Shown in pieces: positions 45,146 through 56,864 of a stretch of 64,000 bases of DNA. This DNA comes from Anaeramoeba flamelloides (Eukaryota; Metamonada; Anaeramoebidae): the NCBI GenBank assembly GCA_027625915.1, contig JANTQA010000033.1, forward strand, positions 7,502,001-7,566,000, written 5' to 3'. Within the stretch, counting starts at the first letter, position 1. Every line of letters begins with the position of its first letter. The translations under genes and the position numbers were made by a program. The notes under the pieces are model-generated. The model saw only the letters and a list, made by a program, of their open reading frames with translations. It made no database searches and was not told where the DNA came from.

Positions 45146-46636
45146 AAAAGGCTGTTGGGATTGTAAAAAATATTTTGTGTAGTATAACTGAATCACTTTT
45201 CTTGATATTTTTGATCTAACAAAACTGGATCTTAACATAACAAAATAGATAGAATTTTCGTTTTACATAAGTTTAGTATAATTAGAAATTTTAAAGAGAT
45301 GTGATATATTGGTTTCATTGAAATGTTCAAAATAGAAGAAAACTATATAATTGCTTTCTTTTATGACAAAAAAAAGTAGTTTGTAAATAAATGTTTAATT
45401 TTTTTTTAAAAATTTTTTTCAGGATTCTGATATGAAAAAATAAAATTGAAAAATAAAAGTTAGACAAAAATTCGACTTTCATTAACCCTTTGTCATACTT
45501 AAAAATTTTTATTTACAATATAATTAAAATTTCAGAACTTCAAATTCATATGGCTATTGTATTTATTTTTGTTATTAGTATAACCACCTTTTTTAAAAGT
45601 CTCTAGTCAAGAAAAAAAAAAATATTTTTGGGTAAAAAATTCCAAATAAACGAAAGGATGAACTTTATTTGAATTCGACTTGGATGCATTTACTTTGATA
45701 GATAATAACTAATAGTTTTGAATTGGGTGTACTTATCTAATAAAAAAGAAATAGAGAGAAAAAAATTATTATTATAATTATTGTTGTGTAATAGGTTTTT
45801 TTAAATTTTAGAAGAATGGAGAAAAATCTCTTATTTCACTTATACTTTTACTCTTTGGAAAACTTAACGAAGGTGTCCTTAGAGTTCCGTGTAGTGCCGT
45901 TGAGTGCTTATTTTTTTTTTTAATTTTTGAAATATCAGGTTTTTACAAGTTTTATAAAATTTAAAAAGAAGTTAATATAAGATTTAAGGTTTATTATCCC
46001 TGAACAGAACAAAATAATAATATTTTTTCAATTTATTATTCCTGACAAGTAACAATGGTTGGAAAGGGTATACTGATCGAATAAAATATTTAAATAAGTA
46101 ATTAAAAAAAAAAAAAAAAATACTATAATAAATTTTTTTTCTTTGAATAAGTTAATATTAACTTGTATATTTATTGTTTCATTAGAGAATTATCTCATTA
46201 TGGATTATATTTAATTTTTCTCAAAATAAACTTTCAATGATATTATTTTTAAAAAATAAAAATAAAAATGCACTTTAAATTCTATTTTAATCAGAAATAT
46301 ATATTTATAAACACACTATTTTATTTGTTGAAACAAAATATTTTAGATAAAAATATTTGTTTCTAATCATTTTTTTTTTGTGTTTGAAAAAAAAATTAAA
46401 TTTTAATAACGAAAAATAATTTCAAAATTTCTTGAAGAACATTTTAAAAATGTAAAATAATCATTTATTTATTAAATATTCTATTATTTATTTTCAAAGT
46501 AAAAAAAAATTCTTTTGTTCTATATCAGGTAAAAAACTTAATATGATATATTACTTTAATAACCTTAAATTCAAAGAAAAAAATATATTAATTAATATAA
46601 GAGTATATTTGATAATGTAAAATATTATCAACGTAT

Positions 46637-48901
46637 TTATTTTCTACCAAACTCATTTTGATAATTTTCGTAAAACGTGATCATTTTTTTTGACAATCTT
46701 GGCTTTATTCTCTTTAAAGCCTCAAAAACGTGCTTTACATCGATTTCTTCAGCGTTTAAATTTTCTTCCATTGCGCATAAACCAGCTTCAGTGCATATTG
46801 AAACTATTTCAGCGCCAGAATAACCTTTGGTTTTTTCGGCCAAATCATTAATAATATCATTAACATTTGAATTAACTTTCATTTGAGAAAAGCGAATTTT
46901 AAATATTGAGATTCTGGCATCATAATCTGGTGGAGGGACATATATTATACGATCAAATCTTCCAGGCCGAAGTAAAGCAGTGTCAATTCGATCCGGTCTA
47001 TTTGTTGCGCCAATAACTGTAACATTTTTTAGAGATTCAATTCCGTCCATTTCGTTTAGCAACTGACTTAACACCCGATCAGTTACACCCGATCCACTTT
47101 CCCCACTTCCCCTATGTGTTGCTATTGAATCTATTTCGTCAAAAAAAATTATTGATGGTGCTACAGAACGGGCTTTTTGAAATATATCCCGAATAGCCTT
47201 TTCAGATTCTCCAACCCATTTTGAAAATATTTCAGGTCCCTTGACAGCAAGAAAATTTAATTGGCTTTCTGTTGCTAGGGCTTTTACTAGCATTGTTTTT
47301 GAACAACCTTTGTTTGAATATAGATAAATAATAAATAAATCAACAAATTTTATTAATTTATCAATTCGATTTTTCCATTATTTTTTTTTTTATAAAAGTA
47401 CAAGTATTTTTTAGAAATAAAATGAAATCTTGTTCAGATCTCCATAAAAATATTTTTTTTTGTAATATCTGTTTCGGCTTCTGAAATGGATTAGTTAACC
47501 TCATCTAAACAATTTATGAATTTGGGTCTGTTTTTTGAAATCAAAATTTCGCATGTTCCCAATATAAAACTAAAAAACGGTAGCCTATTATTTTTATTAA
47601 CAATTAAGTTAATTCTTGAAAATTGTGAAACATATTTTTAGTTTTATGTTGGAAAAAATTGATTTTGAAATAAAAAATTGTTATTTTGTTTCTTTTTCTT
47701 TGGTTTTGTTATAATTATTAATATTTCAATTCGAATCCTAACAAATAAAACTGATTGTAGTATAGGTGATTCAATAAATGGATATTCAGTAGAACTTTAA
47801 CAAAATTTTATCAATTAAATTGAGATCTATTAAGAAAAAAAATTTATTGTTTAAGGTTTTAAAAAAGTTGTTTTCGTATTTTCAAAATATTGTAAAGACA
47901 ATATTCTAAACTCCATTTCAAAAATTATGACTCTGCTTGGAATAATAAATTGAAATATATATATATATATATATATATATATCCTTTAGTATTCAAGAAC
48001 AGCTAATTATTAAATCCGAATTAATAATTCACTATTAATTATTCTAAAAAATTAAAAGTTCGGTAATTTCATAATATTCCAAATCAAAACCAAAAACAAA
48101 AAAAAAATAAAATGATAATTTTTGAAATTGAGCAAAAAAATTTTTATTACTGAACTTTAACTGAAAAAAAGATTAACAACAAGATTTTTTACTAATAATT
48201 AAATATACACTTTAAAAGATATACATTGTCTCAATTTTTTGAAGGTTTATTGGTATTCCCAAAGATCTTTTTTTTTTTTTTTTTTGATTTTCCAAAAAAA
48301 GTATCAAAAAAAGAAAAAAAAAAGAAGATAGAAAAAGGAAAAAGTGGAATTTTAAAAAAAACGAAAAAAAAAAAGAAATGAAAAAAGAAAAAAAACGAAA
48401 AAATAAAAAGAAATAGAATCAAAAAAAAAAGAAAAACAAAAATTTGAAAAAGCAAAATAAAAATTTGACGAAATTAGAAAAAAAGATTTTGATTCTAAAA
48501 ATTGAATAATTATTTTGATAAGAATATGGAACAAACCCCTACAGAGCCACTTCCAATAACTTTATAAAGTGTGCCAATTTTTTTGAAAAATAGTTTAGTT
48601 TTCTCGATGTATTGAAAATTGTTATTAGTATACATCTTGACGAAAGAATTAAATATGATTACTTTCTGGATAGAGCACAAATTTAGATAAAATATTTTTT
48701 AAAATTAGTTATATTTGCTTAAGGCATATCAGGTGTAAAAATTTTTGGTACTCTTTGGCTAAACGATATAAAACGCTATTTTTTACAATAAAATCCTCTT
48801 TAAACATTGTAATTTAATGAAATAAAAGGGAGTTTTATTGATTATAAACATACATTTACTAAAAGAAATCAGTGTTGTTAAAAGAAATTAACTTTCTTTT
48901 C

Positions 48902-48932
<31 letters not shown>

Positions 48933-51900
48933 TCTAGATTATGTCTTTCAAAAAGATAAAGAAAAAAAAAAAAATAGAAAAAATAAAACATTGAAGTAAT
49001 ATAAAAAATGAATTCAGGCTTTTACAAAAATTCAAATTTTTCAAACCTTTATTGATTTGAATTTAATCAAAGAAAATATATGTAAAATATTATTAGGACT
49101 TGTCATATTTGGCTGAAAAAATTGTTTCTAATAATTAGAAATCCCTTTTAGTTTTGTTTAAAAACATCTATTTAACATTTTAGGAAATTAAACTAATCTA
49201 AAATTCAAAAATTTCCACACAGTTTTAAAGGTCCAAACAATCACAATAATACAATTTCATTCAAATTGTAAATAATTTTGAATTTTCAAATATTTTGAAA
49301 ATCATTTTTTCATCTTTGAGTTTTTGTTTTCATTTTATTTTTTGAATAAAGTAACCTGTTTCCTAAAGATCTGAAAAATTTTTTTCCAAAAATTGATATT
49401 AAGTTAAAGCCGTGTTTTTTAAAATAAAGAAACTCAAATAAAATGAGCTGGTGGTATCAAACTTTTGATCGATCAATAATGATTAGTGAAATATCAAATA
49501 ATTTTATCATTATCTTTTTTTGTTGTTATCTTTGACTCCAAAATTTTCGACACACTCTTGTATTTAGTTAATAGTATTAATTATTATTTATTATTTATTT
49601 TGTATATTGTAATTTATAAACAAGTGTTAACATTTCAATTAACGAATGGGTTCAATTTGATATTTCTCCTAGAATTGATGTAATAAGATTTTTTTTTTTT
49701 TTTTCAAAAATTGAATTTTGGTCTGTCAAAAATTTTCAATTGGAGTTTATTTCCGATAATTAATGCTATATCTTTAAAATTGTTAAATAAATTAAATAAT
49801 TATTCTTTTACGTTTAATAGAGAGATTGGTAAAATGTTAAAGTTTTTATCTTTTTCATTTATTTTTTACCTTCACAGTAAAAAAATTTTCAAACAATTAA
49901 TTTACATTTTAATTTAAAAAGTAATTTATTGGATGGTTCCGAATTCAATTTCATGAAGCATTATTTTTACCGAGTAAAACAAAACAATAATGCTTTGGAT
50001 CTAAAAATATCATTTAGATATTTAACCTTTTTTAAAGTTCAAATGTTTTCAAAAAAACAACATTATTTTCAAAAAAAGAAAATGAAAATTAAAAAGAAAA
50101 AAAAGAAAAGGAAAAAGAAAAAAAAAACGAAAAATAAAAGATATGATTGGGAAAAAAAAAATAAAATAAATACATACCCGGTGGCTAAAATTTATAATAA
50201 AATTATGAATAGATATAAAAAATAATAATGAAAATCAGTAATAATAATTAAAAAAAAAAACAATAGTTAGTGATTTTGATTAGTGTTCAATAAAAAAAAA
50301 TAAAAAATTAATATTTACACCATATAGCAAAATGCCTTTAGGTGGACGAATACCCATTCTTTCAAAAGCCTGTGGGTGCTTTAACGGGAGTTCTACTGCT
50401 TCTTTCAATTGGGTTTTTACCATTTCCACGCCACCAATTTGATTCCATTTAATTGTTGGTACTTTAACAATGATATCTTGAATTGCGCTTGGCTTTATTA
50501 AAACTCTGGCCTTTTGTAAATGGCTGATCGTTAAAGTAACAAAGTTTTCATTTAAAGCCATTCTATAAGCTGTTTTAACTAAATTCTCAAGATCCGATCC
50601 AACAAATCCGTGAGTTTGTGAAGAAATTTCAACTAGATCATTTTCATTTATTATTGCATTTCTTTTTCTTGTTAATATATTGAGTATTTCATACCGAGAT
50701 TGCTTAGTTGGGGGCGATAAATTAATTTCATTATCAAACCGGCCACTTCGTCGAAGGGCAGAATCTAATTCATTTGGCCTGTTTGTTGCAGCGATTATTA
50801 GGATATTTCTATTTTTATTTTGGCTTTGGTTTTGATTATTACTATTTTGATTTATTGTTAAGATTTTATCAAGTAATTGAAGAAACACTAAGATAATTCT
50901 TCTTTCAATTTCAGTTGATAACAACCCCCTTTTAGGACAAAGACAATCAATTTCGTCTATAAATAAGATACTTGGGCTAGAATTAATAGCTTGGTTAAAT
51001 AATCGGTGTAAACTTTTTTCAGTATCCCCATATTTTGAACCTATTAGCTGTGCTGCACTGGCATAGATTGCATGTTGCTCACCGGCAAAATTTAAAAGGG
51101 ATTCGCCTAATAAAGTTTTACCCGTGCCACTTCTACCAGTCAATAAAATTGTACAAGTTCGATAAATTTCTAATTTTTGATTATTTTCATTTTCATTTTC
51201 ATTTTCATTTTTATTTTTATTTTTAGGATCATTTTTATTATTATTTGCATTATTAGTTTTCTTGTAATTATCTTTTTTCTTTTTATTATTGGTTGTTGTT
51301 GTGGATTTTAATTTTGAGGTTGTAGTGGTCTTTAAATTATTTTGTAAAAATAATGGTAGATTGACAAATTTTTTTAATTGTGAATAAATTTGATCAAGGC
51401 CTCCAATATCAGAAAATTTGCTTAAATTTGCTATCTTTTCCTTTGAGTCCAGAACGAACGTTTTTTGGTTCCTTAAATGATTTTTTTTATTATATGTATT
51501 CAAAATATCGTTCATTTCTTCTTGTTTTCGATCTTTCTTTTTAACTTTAATAATCGTCTTTGAACTAACTTTTACAATTTGACTTTCAATTGGCTGATAA
51601 GATACAACTTTGTAACTCCTAAAAGCACCATAAAGCGAAACTGATATATTGAAATTGCTCGTTATCAATTTTGATTGCAAACCAGAACGAATTTGGATGA
51701 AATCTAAATTCCTTTGGGTGTTTAGGTGAATTGAAGACAGTGACGATGGTTCAACTTCAATTTCTTCCGCTTTGGGAATTTGCGTTTCGTTTGTTATTAA
51801 TTGTAAATTAATTTTATATTTGGCCTTTCGATCGTTTTCATTTGGTAAAAATCCCAAGAGAGTTTCTAAAATGTGTTTATTAGGAATATAAATTCTTTTA

Positions 51901-52502
51901 ATGGGCACTAAGGAACTTGGAAAGGCAACACCAATTTGAGAGTTATGTCCCAGATCGGTGTTATTATTTGGAGAATTACCATTGCTATTGTTATTGTTCT
52001 TGTTCTCGTTCTCGTTCTCGTTCTTGTTATTGCAATTATTCTTGAGATTGTTCTTATTTTTCGGATTTGTTTCACTAATGCTGCTCTTGGACGAGATCAA
52101 AACAACAGATCCACTTGTGAGCCCAGAGTGAATCATATCTTTTGGATTTAAAAAAACTTTTTGTGTTAGCGTTCGCTTTTTTGATAATTGTGGAATACGT
52201 GAAGAAAGAAGAAAATCAAAGTTGTCTTGATCACTTTTGTTTGAACTAAAAAAGGTTGTAGGAAAATTTTTAATTATTTCATTGAAGTCTGTACTAAGTT
52301 TTGGTTGTCTTTGGATTTGTTTTTGATTGTATTTTTGTATTTTTTTTATTTTTGGTTTTGGTTCTGTTTTTGGAACAGTTTTTTTTTTAAAAGGTGTTTT
52401 TGACTTTGTGGTTGTTTTGAAAGGAGTTTTTGCTTTTTTTTTAAGAAGTGATCTTTTGTTTGTTTTTTTTTTAATCTGTTTTTTTCTTCTCCTCGAAGAC
52501 AT
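46637..52502 (-). CDS. AFG2: AFG2/SPATA5 (Drg1) family double AAA ATPase, with a 7-nt microexon
   Basis: Exons 52502-50319, 50184-50178 and 47307-46637: 2184+7+671 = 2862 nt, 953 residues, in frame. The N-terminus is basic and disordered, then a Cdc48-N-like region (FLNPKDMIHSGLTSGSVVLI). ATPase D1 has GRSGTGKT, SILFIDEID and AATNRPNELDSALRRSGRFD, with an Asn/Lys-rich insertion just before its Walker A. The linker SAIQDIIVKVPTIKWNQIGG and LKHPQAFERMGIRPPKGILL are AFG2 hallmarks. D2 has the AFG2-specific Walker A GPPGCSKT, IIFFDEIDSIA and GATNRPDRIDTALLRPGRFD. The Cys-Ser in GPPGCSKT separates AFG2 from Cdc48 and NVL. Known members strip the maturation factor Rlp24 from 60S pre-ribosomes in the cytoplasm. 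The start ATG is followed by SSRRRKKQIKKK. The D2 P-loop is split over three exons. Confidence 0.92.
47308..50177 (-). other. AFG2 intron 2 (2870 nt)
   Basis: The donor GTATGT follows the microexon; the acceptor ACAAAG precedes GTTGTTCAAAAACAATG. It contains an (AT)n run at about 47957-47982, A/T homopolymer zones around 48260-48480 and 48907, and a ~540-bp TIR element (49195-49747). The frames at 48231-48534, 49486-49917 and 49929-50225 are compositional. Confidence 0.8.
49195..49747 (+). mobile_element. ~540-bp TIR element, forward copy in the AFG2 intron
   Basis: The left end AAATTCAAAAATTTCCACAC and right end GTCTGTCAAAAATTTTCAAT are inverted and imperfect. Positions 49241-49260 (TCACAATAATACAATTTC-like) are the unoccupied counterpart of the MITE site at 6143/6342. 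Confidence 0.65.
50178..50184 (-). CDS. AFG2: 7-nt microexon of AFG2 (CCACCGG)
   Basis: Flanked on the minus strand by acceptor TTTTAG and donor GTATGT. Exon 1 ends GGT and exon 3 begins GTTGTTC; inserting CCACCGG yields GGT CCA CCG GGT TGT TCA, i.e. G-P-P-G-C-S, the AFG2 D2 Walker A. Without it the P-loop would lose residues or shift frame. Confidence 0.9.
50185..50318 (-). other. AFG2 intron 1 (134 nt)
   Basis: The donor GTAAAT follows the codons LLYG; the acceptor TTTTAG directly precedes the microexon. It is by far the shortest intron in the window. Confidence 0.85.
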
Positions 52503-54119
52503 CTTTGTTAATCTTCAATAAAAAAAAGAATTGAAAAAATGAATTTTTAAATACGTTTTATTAAAAGTAAATAAGTTTATAAATACAGACTCAATAAAGA
52601 ATGAAATAAATTGCAGAATTTAAAATGTTTAAATTCAATTACAGAGTCTTCACTAAAAGATTTATTCACCTTACAAATTTTTAAGGGATTGAAGGGATAA
52701 GTTTTTAATAACTCTTCGTTCTTTTAGTTTCCCAAAGGTAACAGAGTAATTATTTACATAAGGATACAATTAAACCTGGTATTAGACTTCATTTATCAAC
52801 TTTAAGTATATGGGATTTCTCATTCTAGAAGTGTATGTAATTTTCAAGTCAAAAGATCTAATCCTTTTTTTGTTTGTATTTTGTTAATCCGAAAAACTCA
52901 CTATTAGTAATTTCCTGATTGTTTTTATAAACAAATAACATTGAACTTTGAATCTTATTTTGAAAATACAATAAAAATGAATAAAAATATTGAATCTCTT
53001 GAAGATCTGAAAATAATTAATCTAGTTTTTTTTATAAATGGATATTTATTAAATTACTTGAAATTTAAAAGATTTGAGAATATTTTTTTTCAAATATTTA
53101 GAGTCGAAAATAATGAACTGTTATTATAGTAATCAATTTTTTGAGAATATCTATATATTTTTTTATATTTATTAATTGGAATTAATTTGTATTAGTTTTA
53201 TTTATTTAGAAATTTTTAAAATTTTGAGAAATAATTGTAAAGCTTATAGATGTGTTCAATCTTTGAGTTATTTATGATTAACTGGGGTATTTAGGATTGT
53301 GGTTATTAATTTTCATTTTGATTAATTTTTCTTTGTTTTTTTTTCGAATAATTATTAGTCTTGTTAACATTAGGAAATAGAAGTAAAAAATTAGAACAAT
53401 ATTTTATTCTTTAAAAATATCTTTTAAATCTTTGTTTATTTACTACATTATTTCATTTATTTTTATATTGTATTTTATTAACATTGTGTTATAATTTTTC
53501 AAATATTTCAAGAAATTTGTTTTGAAATAAATATATGATTATGGTTGTTTCATGCGTTTTTTTTTTTTTTTCTTATTATTAGATACTAGTATTTGAATTA
53601 TAAAATGGAAAAAAAAATCACTTCTTTTCGATATTTTGCTTCACTAAAAAGAGCTCTCAGAGAATATGATTGTAATTTGTGATTTTAAGTTTTAAGAAGG
53701 AAATTGAAAATGTTATGAAGATTTTTCCCTTTTATAATTTAAATGTATGTATTGCTAATTTTTTAAGTAAAAAATCTAACCCTAAGAATATTATTTAAAC
53801 TATGAGAAAGTTAATATCCTGATTTTTTGATATAATTTATATAAATATGAAATATAAATCACTAAATTATTGTTTGAATAATATTTTAAATTTTAATGGT
53901 AATAAAACGATTCAAAAATATCAAATTTATAATAAATTATCTTGGTGAGAAAACTTTATGATTAAAAAATTGATAAATTGTCGCTCATAAAAAAAAAAAC
54001 GGCAACAAAAAATAAGTAAAAATATTTTGTCTATATAACAAATTTATTATGAGTGAGAATGATGAAAAATTATTAACCAATATATCCAAAAAAAAATGGT
54101 ATAGTAATAAAAATAAAAC

Positions 54120-54560
54120 ATTCTCAAATGATATAATCCTTGTTTAAAAATATAATTGGTACTTTTTTTCTTCTTCAAACTATCGAACATCCAATTTATT
54201 GTCCAAGTTAAAATACATAAGTTCAAATCAATTTGGAATGTAAACTCATTGATATTATGAGTAAAATTTAATTTGGTTTTGAAATTTTTTCATAATTTTT
54301 CTTAATTTTCTCAATTTTTTGTTTTTTTTTTAACTTTTTTTACGTAGGATAATATTCTCAAAATTCTTCTCTATTTTTTAAGAGAAATTTTTACAATTTG
54401 TTCCTTCATTTTTAAAAATTCTTTTTTAATAATAGAACTTTATGAAATCAGAACCCTCTTTACTTGATGTTTATTGTTGATTCATTTGATATATTTTTTT
54501 ATCGGTCTTCTTGGAAAAAAAATGCTTAATATTTTTTTATTGTGAATTAATCTTTTATAT
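54120..54560. mobile_element. Diverged relative of the element at 233-731
   Basis: Shares ordered blocks with 280-650: CATAAGTTCAAATCAATTTG, AATTTTTTGTTTTTTT, AATAATAGAACTTTATGAAA and GTTTATTGTTGATTCATTTG. The terminal repeats are no longer clear. Confidence 0.45.
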
Positions 54561-54566
54561 TAGTTA

Positions 54567-55163
54567 TGTCAAAAAAAGTGGATCGTTTTTTTTTTTTTAT
54601 ACATTTCATAAAAAATCATATTTATTAGTGGTAATATTCGTTAATTGGTAATGACAAATTAAGTTTAATAAAAATACTGGTTGAATCAATGACTAAGAAA
54701 TTTTAATTAAAATATGTTCATTTAAAAATATTTCACAAAAAAATGAAAAAAAAAAAAAAATGACACATTTTTTAAGAAAACAATGTTGGCTCAATTTCAA
54801 TAAATAAATGGAAATATGGAAATGGTACAAATGATTTTTTAAACAATAAAATACAGTTTTATATATTCAATTCTATTTGAAATTTTGTTGTGATAAATAA
54901 AGTTATGAAAACAATTTGTTCAATCAATAAGGATATAATAAATACCAATTTACACACATTGAAAAACTATCATATAAAGCAGAGAGCAGAATGTTTAATA
55001 TCTTTTATTTATGTGATACAATACTAAGAATTCAATTGAAATATTATCAAGAACTGATGAATTGAAGTTAAGGGTTTGTTAATTTAAATGATTTTTTGTT
55101 AGATTGAGTTTAATAAATATATTTTAAAATAATTTTGCTCCACTTTTTTGGAAATAGTTTATT
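54567..55163. mobile_element. Possible Tc1/mariner-like non-autonomous element (~600 bp)
   Basis: The left end TATGTCAAAAAAAGTGGATC and the reverse complement of the right end TATTTCCAAAAAAGTGGAGC agree over about 20 bp. The same end followed by CATTTTTTTTTTTT and TTTCATAAAAAATC occurs at 26788 in DENN intron 2. The interior is non-coding. Boundaries are approximate. Confidence 0.45.
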
Positions 55164-55386
55164 TATTATTTTTTCTATATTACTTATAGAGCTCAAAACA
55201 ACTTTCTTATTTTTTGTGAAATAATTTTTTATTTCTGAAGATCATGTAATAATTCTTAATAAAGTTTGATTAATAAATATGTTTTTTTATTAGACTTTTC
55301 GTGTCTTTGTTATTATATAATATAGAAATTTTTACAATTTAAAAAAATTGGAATTTATAAAATTAAATTATTGTTCATTAATAAAT

Positions 55387-55507
55387 GAATTCGGCCATAC
55401 CCAATTTAATAATCCTGGACACATTCCGAACCCAGAAGATAAACGAATTGAGGGCTAAGCTAGTTAGTGAGACGGGGAACCTCTCTCGAACACTTGGTGC
55501 TGAATAC
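55387..55507 (+). rRNA. 5S ribosomal RNA
   Basis: A 121-nt gene of normal 5S length. The 5' part GAATTCGGCCATACCC corresponds to the universal GGCCATACC. Loop B/C sequence ACATTCCGAACCCAGAAGAT corresponds to CATCCGAACTCGGAAG-type loops. The internal pol III control region is recognisable (AGGGCTAAGC, TTAGTGAGACGGGGAACC), and the end CTTGGTGCTGAATAC pairs with the 5' end (GAATTCGGC with GCTGAATAC, one mismatch and a G-U). A T-run follows directly. It stands alone in AT-rich DNA, with no rRNA operon and no second copy in the window. Several helix positions differ from animal 5S; whether it is the expressed type or a dispersed variant cannot be told from one copy. Confidence 0.87.
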
Positions 55508-55517
55508 TTTCTTTTTT
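55508..55517 (+). terminator. RNA polymerase III T-run terminator
   Basis: TTTCTTTTTT directly after the 3' end of the 5S rRNA, a typical pol III stop. T-runs are common in this DNA, but this one is exactly placed. Confidence 0.6.
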
Positions 55518-56776
55518 GTTAGTGACTTTCTAAAATCAAAACAAAAAATAAATAATCTTAACTAATCAGCGACCTAATCTCAAAAATAATTTTCCAAGAT
55601 CTGGATTAATTTATATTGAATAATTTAAATTCACAAATATAATACATATTATACATTACAAATTATAAAAAAATATATAGGTTTCGAAATTTATCTTGTA
55701 AATCTTTGAATAATATTTAAAAATATTCTAAATTTTTTTCTCAATTTAAAAGGCCATTGCTTTATCTATTAATAAAATTTTCATTTGTTTAATTATAAAG
55801 TATTAATTTAAAATATTTTACAATTTTTTATAATTTTTTATAATTTTTTTTGTTTTTAAAAGAATTTTTTTATATTGTATCAATTAATGTATAAACGTAC
55901 TATCAATAATAAACTTTTAATTTTTAAGAGAAATATATAAATTTAACCTGTATTTTTTTTCATTATTTATTGAAATTTTATCAAAAATAAAATAAAAATT
56001 ATTTAATATTTTTTTTATTAATTTGTTTTATCATATATTTAATAACATTATTTGATTATTATTAATAATAAATCAATCTATTGAGTTTTAAATTACTCTT
56101 ATTGTAGTAAATTTTCTAATTAAAAAAATAAAATACAATATTACAAAAAATATCCAATTTTATTTAAAGATTAAAAAAACTGAAATTAGATTATGTATTA
56201 ATCTTCAAACTATTATAAAATTTTTTAATTATAGCAATTTTTATTAATCAACAATCAAAAAAAAAAAAACATTAAAAACAATTTTTTTCATATCAAGTCT
56301 GTTATTTCACACTTTATAAAATTAAAGTCAATTCATATTGATCAGATATAAATTAACTACATTCCAAAATTTTACAGTCTTTCAATATCAAAAATGTGCC
56401 CCATTTCAAAAATAATTTTATGATGAAATGATAAATTGGAATATATATAAGCCAGATTTCGAAAAGAATCGAAAAATTTTTTATTATCATTTTTTTTTTT
56501 TTTTCATTTGTCTTTCAAAAAATAACACAATTAGATTATATTTTTATTCATTAATCTAAATTGTTTATTATCTCTAAACACTTTAGTAAAATATATTATT
56601 ATTCAAAAAAAAAAAACAATTAAATAAATTATTTACTGATGAAAAATCTGCCCATATTTTTGAAATTAAGCTTATATATACATCAGTATTCAAGAATAAT
56701 TCATATTAAAACTGATTTAGAATTTTCCTTTGAAATCCTTTTAATTTATAAAAATCTTATATTTTTTAAATTTATT
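55518..56776. other. Gene-free AT-rich region
   Basis: I see nothing beyond homopolymers. The frame at 56639-56824 runs into the MITE at 56777. Confidence 0.4.
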
Positions 56777-56864
56777 CAGTCAGTTACACTTTTAAAGCAC
56801 AAACTTTCAACAAAATATAATTAAATTCTATTGAGCGTTTGTACCTTAAAAGTGGAACTGAATG
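56777..56864. mobile_element. 197-bp MITE family, internally deleted copy (88 bp)
   Basis: Both ends are present (CAGTCAGTTACACTTTTAAA at the left, CCTTAAAAGTGGAACTGAAT at the right) but the centre and inner arms are missing. The flanking TA is kept on the right only. Confidence 0.7.

Larger units (their letters stand above)
43961..46636. other. Convergent intergenic region with repeat elements
   Basis: It lies between the 3' ends of the GATA-finger gene and AFG2. There is no gene in it. Long A- and T-homopolymers occur near 44177 and 44217. A TIR element lies at 44430-45145. A GC-richer word cluster (GTTCCGTGTAGTGCCGTTGA, ~45884) resembles TTCTACGGCACTCTACGGCA at ~24293. Confidence 0.45.
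52503..55386. other. Gene-free region upstream of AFG2
   Basis: No gene. The AFG2 promoter should lie next to 52503. The frame at 52941-53129 is unsupported. Two diverged repeat elements (54120-54560 and 54567-55163) occupy the right half. Confidence 0.45.

Noticed and set aside
48231-48534. Phe-rich minus-strand ORFs
   Set aside because: Products of long T/A runs inside the AFG2 intron.
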